Shown one piece after another: positions 62,206 to 64,000 of a DNA stretch of 64,000 nt. Location: the NCBI GenBank assembly GCA_913063265.1, contig CAJXZG010000013.1, positions 1-64,000 of the forward strand. The letters run 5' to 3'. The position numbers and the translations under genes are program-made. How positions within the stretch are numbered: position 1 is the first letter of the stretch; each line of letters starts with the position of its first letter. Origin of the DNA: an uncultured Prolixibacteraceae bacterium. Its GTDB lineage: Bacteria > Bacteroidota > Bacteroidia > Bacteroidales > Prolixibacteraceae. Below the pieces are notes generated by a model. That model was not told the DNA's origin. It saw only the letters and a list, made by a program, of their open reading frames with translations, and did no database searches.

Positions 62206-62439
62206 AAATCCAGCCGCTTTATCTGGAGGATGATATCTGATTTTATTAAGATTTAATTTAAAAGAGTTCAGAAATTTTAAAAAACAGTAGAAAATCAAAA
62301 CATATTTCATTGGATTGTGTTTGAAATTTTGATGTTAATTGATTGTTTGGATCAATTGGAACTCAAACTGTAACATAAGCAATACTGTTCAAAACAATAA
62401 TATTTTTAAAATTTAATAACTAAAACAAAAATAACGATT

Positions 62440-63336
62440 ATGAAAACAAATATTCTGTTTCTGATAATGGCGCTTATCCTTTCCACTTTGCAGACCTCTG
62501 CGCAACTCTCAATTTTGTCAGGACCCAACCAGGGTTCCTATTATAAGTTTGTAAGCGATATTGAGAAGATTCTGTCAACCGACAGTACCACTTTGGTTGT
62601 AAATGTGGAAACCGATGGAGCAGCATTAAACTTCGGAAGGTTGGCCGACCCCAATACTCCGGATAAACTGGCTCTAACCCAATCTGATTATTTGTATCAT
62701 ATGCAAGGGATGGATATGTTAAATAATACAGAAAAAACCAAAAACATTAAAGTCATTCTTCCGCTTGCCAACGAAGAAATTCACCTGGTAACTATGAAAG
62801 ACAGTAAATTGGCACAACTTCAGGATCTAGATAAAAAGATGGTAGGTATTGGGACTCAATATCAGGGGACATACTATACATCAGCAATAATTAAAAATAA
62901 ATCAAAAGTGTTATGGAATTCAAGAAATATTTCGTTCGAAGATGCACTTAGCCAGCTTAATACAAACAGAGTTGATGCTTTCTTTATAGTTGGAAGCGCA
63001 CCGATGAAAAAACTAGATATTGATCCCCGTGCTTTTGCCGGCGGAATAAAAATACTTCCGTTGGAAGATTTTAATGATTGGGCAAAATATTATGACAAAG
63101 ACACTATTCGTGCCGGTGATTATAAATGGCTGGAGGAAAATATTCCGACATTTAGTGTTCGGACTGTTTTAATTGTTAACGAAGCAAAACTCACTGAGCA
63201 GGATAAAAAAGATATAGCCTTGTTGGTTGAGGGATTAAAAACAAATCTTGAAAAATTAAAAGCAGAAGGTCATCACAAATGGAAAGAAGTAAACTTAATG
63301 AATTGGGATAGCAATGACTGGCCGGTTTATAAATAA
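62440..63336 (+). CDS. TAXI-family TRAP-type solute-binding protein
   Basis: A 298-residue periplasmic binding protein with a signal peptide (ends SAQ). The family pattern is LSILSGPNQGSYYKFVSDIEKIL near the start, ALTQSDYLYHM, then VGIGTQYQGTYYTSAIIK and NTNRVDAFFIVGSAP. TAXI proteins normally deliver carboxylates such as glutamate or 2-oxoglutarate to a TRAP permease. No permease is next to it, so it works with a distant transporter or as a sensor. Confidence 0.85.
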   Translation: MKTNILFLIMALILSTLQTSAQLSILSGPNQGSYYKFVSDIEKILSTDSTTLVVNVETDGAALNFGRLADPNTPDKLALTQSDYLYHMQGMDMLNNTEKTKNIKVILPLANEEIHLVTMKDSKLAQLQDLDKKMVGIGTQYQGTYYTSAIIKNKSKVLWNSRNISFEDALSQLNTNRVDAFFIVGSAPMKKLDIDPRAFAGGIKILPLEDFNDWAKYYDKDTIRAGDYKWLEENIPTFSVRTVLIVNEAKLTEQDKKDIALLVEGLKTNLEKLKAEGHHKWKEVNLMNWDSNDWPVYK

Positions 63337-63506
63337 AAATATCAATCATGAAAACAGTTTTTTAGCATGCTGTTTTAAATTGAAATTTTAACAACAATCT
63401 GCTTATGTTTTATTTCTGCCAATTTTCAATAAAAGAATAGTTAAGGATGAATTGTATCAAGTTCTGAGTTTTCAAAACTATCTTATCTTAATTAAGATCA
63501 TTCGAC

Positions 63507-63514
63507 TATTTTTG
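63507..63514 (+). promoter_or_regulatory. Putative -7 element of the last gene
   Basis: TATTTTTG fits TAnnTTTG and lies 19 bases before the ATG at 63534, so the leader would be short. No clear -33. Confidence 0.4.
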
Positions 63515-63533
63515 TATTACAATTCTACCAATT

Positions 63534-64000
63534 ATGCAAAAACCGGTATTTTTTTGTTTGTTCTTTTTTTTACCGGGACTTTTATTGGCCCAGATGCATA
63601 ATTATTGGTCATACAATTTCAATGAAGAATCTTCGCTCGTTGCCGGGGCTGTTGTTGGTGGTGGTGCAGGAGCTTCTGCAATTTTTTATAATCCTGCTAC
63701 CATATCAGAAATTAATACCTCAAAACTATCGCTGAATGCCAGTTTGGTCTCTTTTGATATTACCAATTCAAAAAATATATTGGGAGAAAATATCCCCTTA
63801 AAATCGACACGATTTTATGCTGTCCCACGTTTTGTCTCGTATATGCACAAACCTAAAAGTCACCCAAACTGGAGCCTGGAATTTGCATTTATGAACGTTA
63901 ATAATTATGAACTAAGCACAGCCAATTTCACCAACAAAAAAATTAATATTATAAATAATCTGCCCGGTGAAGAAAGGTATGTCGCTTTTACAGAATACGA
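63534..64000 (+). CDS. Outer-membrane beta-barrel protein, FadL/OMPP1-like, cut by window end
   Basis: The first 155 codons are present and open to the window edge. The N-terminus has a signal peptide (MQKPVFFCLFFFLPGLLLAQ) followed by SLVAGAVVGGGAGASAIFYNPA, close to the Gly-rich NPA motif of the FadL/OMPP1 family of hydrophobic-compound transporters and PorV-like proteins. The following strands are amphipathic (KLSLNASLVSFDITN). The 3' end is missing. Confidence 0.7.
   Translation, partial: MQKPVFFCLFFFLPGLLLAQMHNYWSYNFNEESSLVAGAVVGGGAGASAIFYNPATISEINTSKLSLNASLVSFDITNSKNILGENIPLKSTRFYAVPRFVSYMHKPKSHPNWSLEFAFMNVNNYELSTANFTNKKINIINNLPGEERYVAFTEY

Overview
The window is AT-rich chromosomal DNA from a member of the Bacteroidota, probably a marine or anaerobic carbohydrate degrader of the Marinilabiliales/Prolixibacteraceae kind (the order is inferred). 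The evidence is: three proteins ending in type IX secretion (T9SS) sorting domains; many lipoproteins with Bacteroidota-style signal peptides; -7 elements of the form TAnnTTTG in front of several genes; little use of Shine-Dalgarno (SD) sequences; and a dense set of secreted glycoside hydrolases. No integrase, transposase, phage gene or CRISPR array was seen.

Layout. 1-8.9 kb: housekeeping and stress genes (3' part of ispG, flavin reductase, M3 peptidase, AAA ATPase, gcvH, tsaE, an alanine-dehydrogenase/PntA-like protein, YhbP-like and OsmC-like proteins). 8.9-13.4 kb: a T9SS-exported M1 aminopeptidase, then an oxidoreductase pair (Gfo/Idh/MocA and zinc-ADH type) whose junction is invaded by extragenic repeats. 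13.7-15.9 kb: a compact three-gene cassette that looks like a radical-SAM RiPP (ribosomally made, post-translationally modified peptide) system: maturase, stand-alone C39-like protease and an 80-residue precursor with a strong SD. 16-24.6 kb: secreted glycan enzymes (GH95, nitrilase, PQQ sugar dehydrogenase with cytochrome c, GH-A glycosidase with an epimerase). 24.6-30.6 kb: an unusual cluster of EthD, SDR, DUF1214 and sulfotransferase genes. 30.6-42.3 kb: a long minus-strand run of secreted hydrolases (MBL, GH116, a second GH95, SGNH esterase, GH172, YdjC deacetylase, BNR-4) ending in a DoxX/TIM-barrel fusion, without SusC/SusD. 42.5-51.2 kb: fbaA, CPBP protease, outer-membrane proteins, YghZ-type reductase, a tandem pair of small cysteine proteins of unknown family, an unlisted 55-residue membrane protein, and pheS. 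51.4-64 kb: a large lipoprotein glycosidase, tRNA-Arg(CCT), a CotH/LTD surface protein, a half-length MFS transporter, an AsmA gene broken by one in-frame stop, an orphan TAXI binding protein and the start of an outer-membrane barrel.

How it works together. Most of the window serves extracellular breakdown of fucose-, arabinose- or glucose-bearing glycans. Hydrolases are anchored as lipoproteins or exported by the Sec pathway and T9SS, while oxidoreductases and the aldolase handle sugars inside the cell. The best candidate for an undescribed system is the RiPP cassette at 13.76-15.91 kb. The sulfotransferase/SDR cluster and the paired small cysteine proteins come next.
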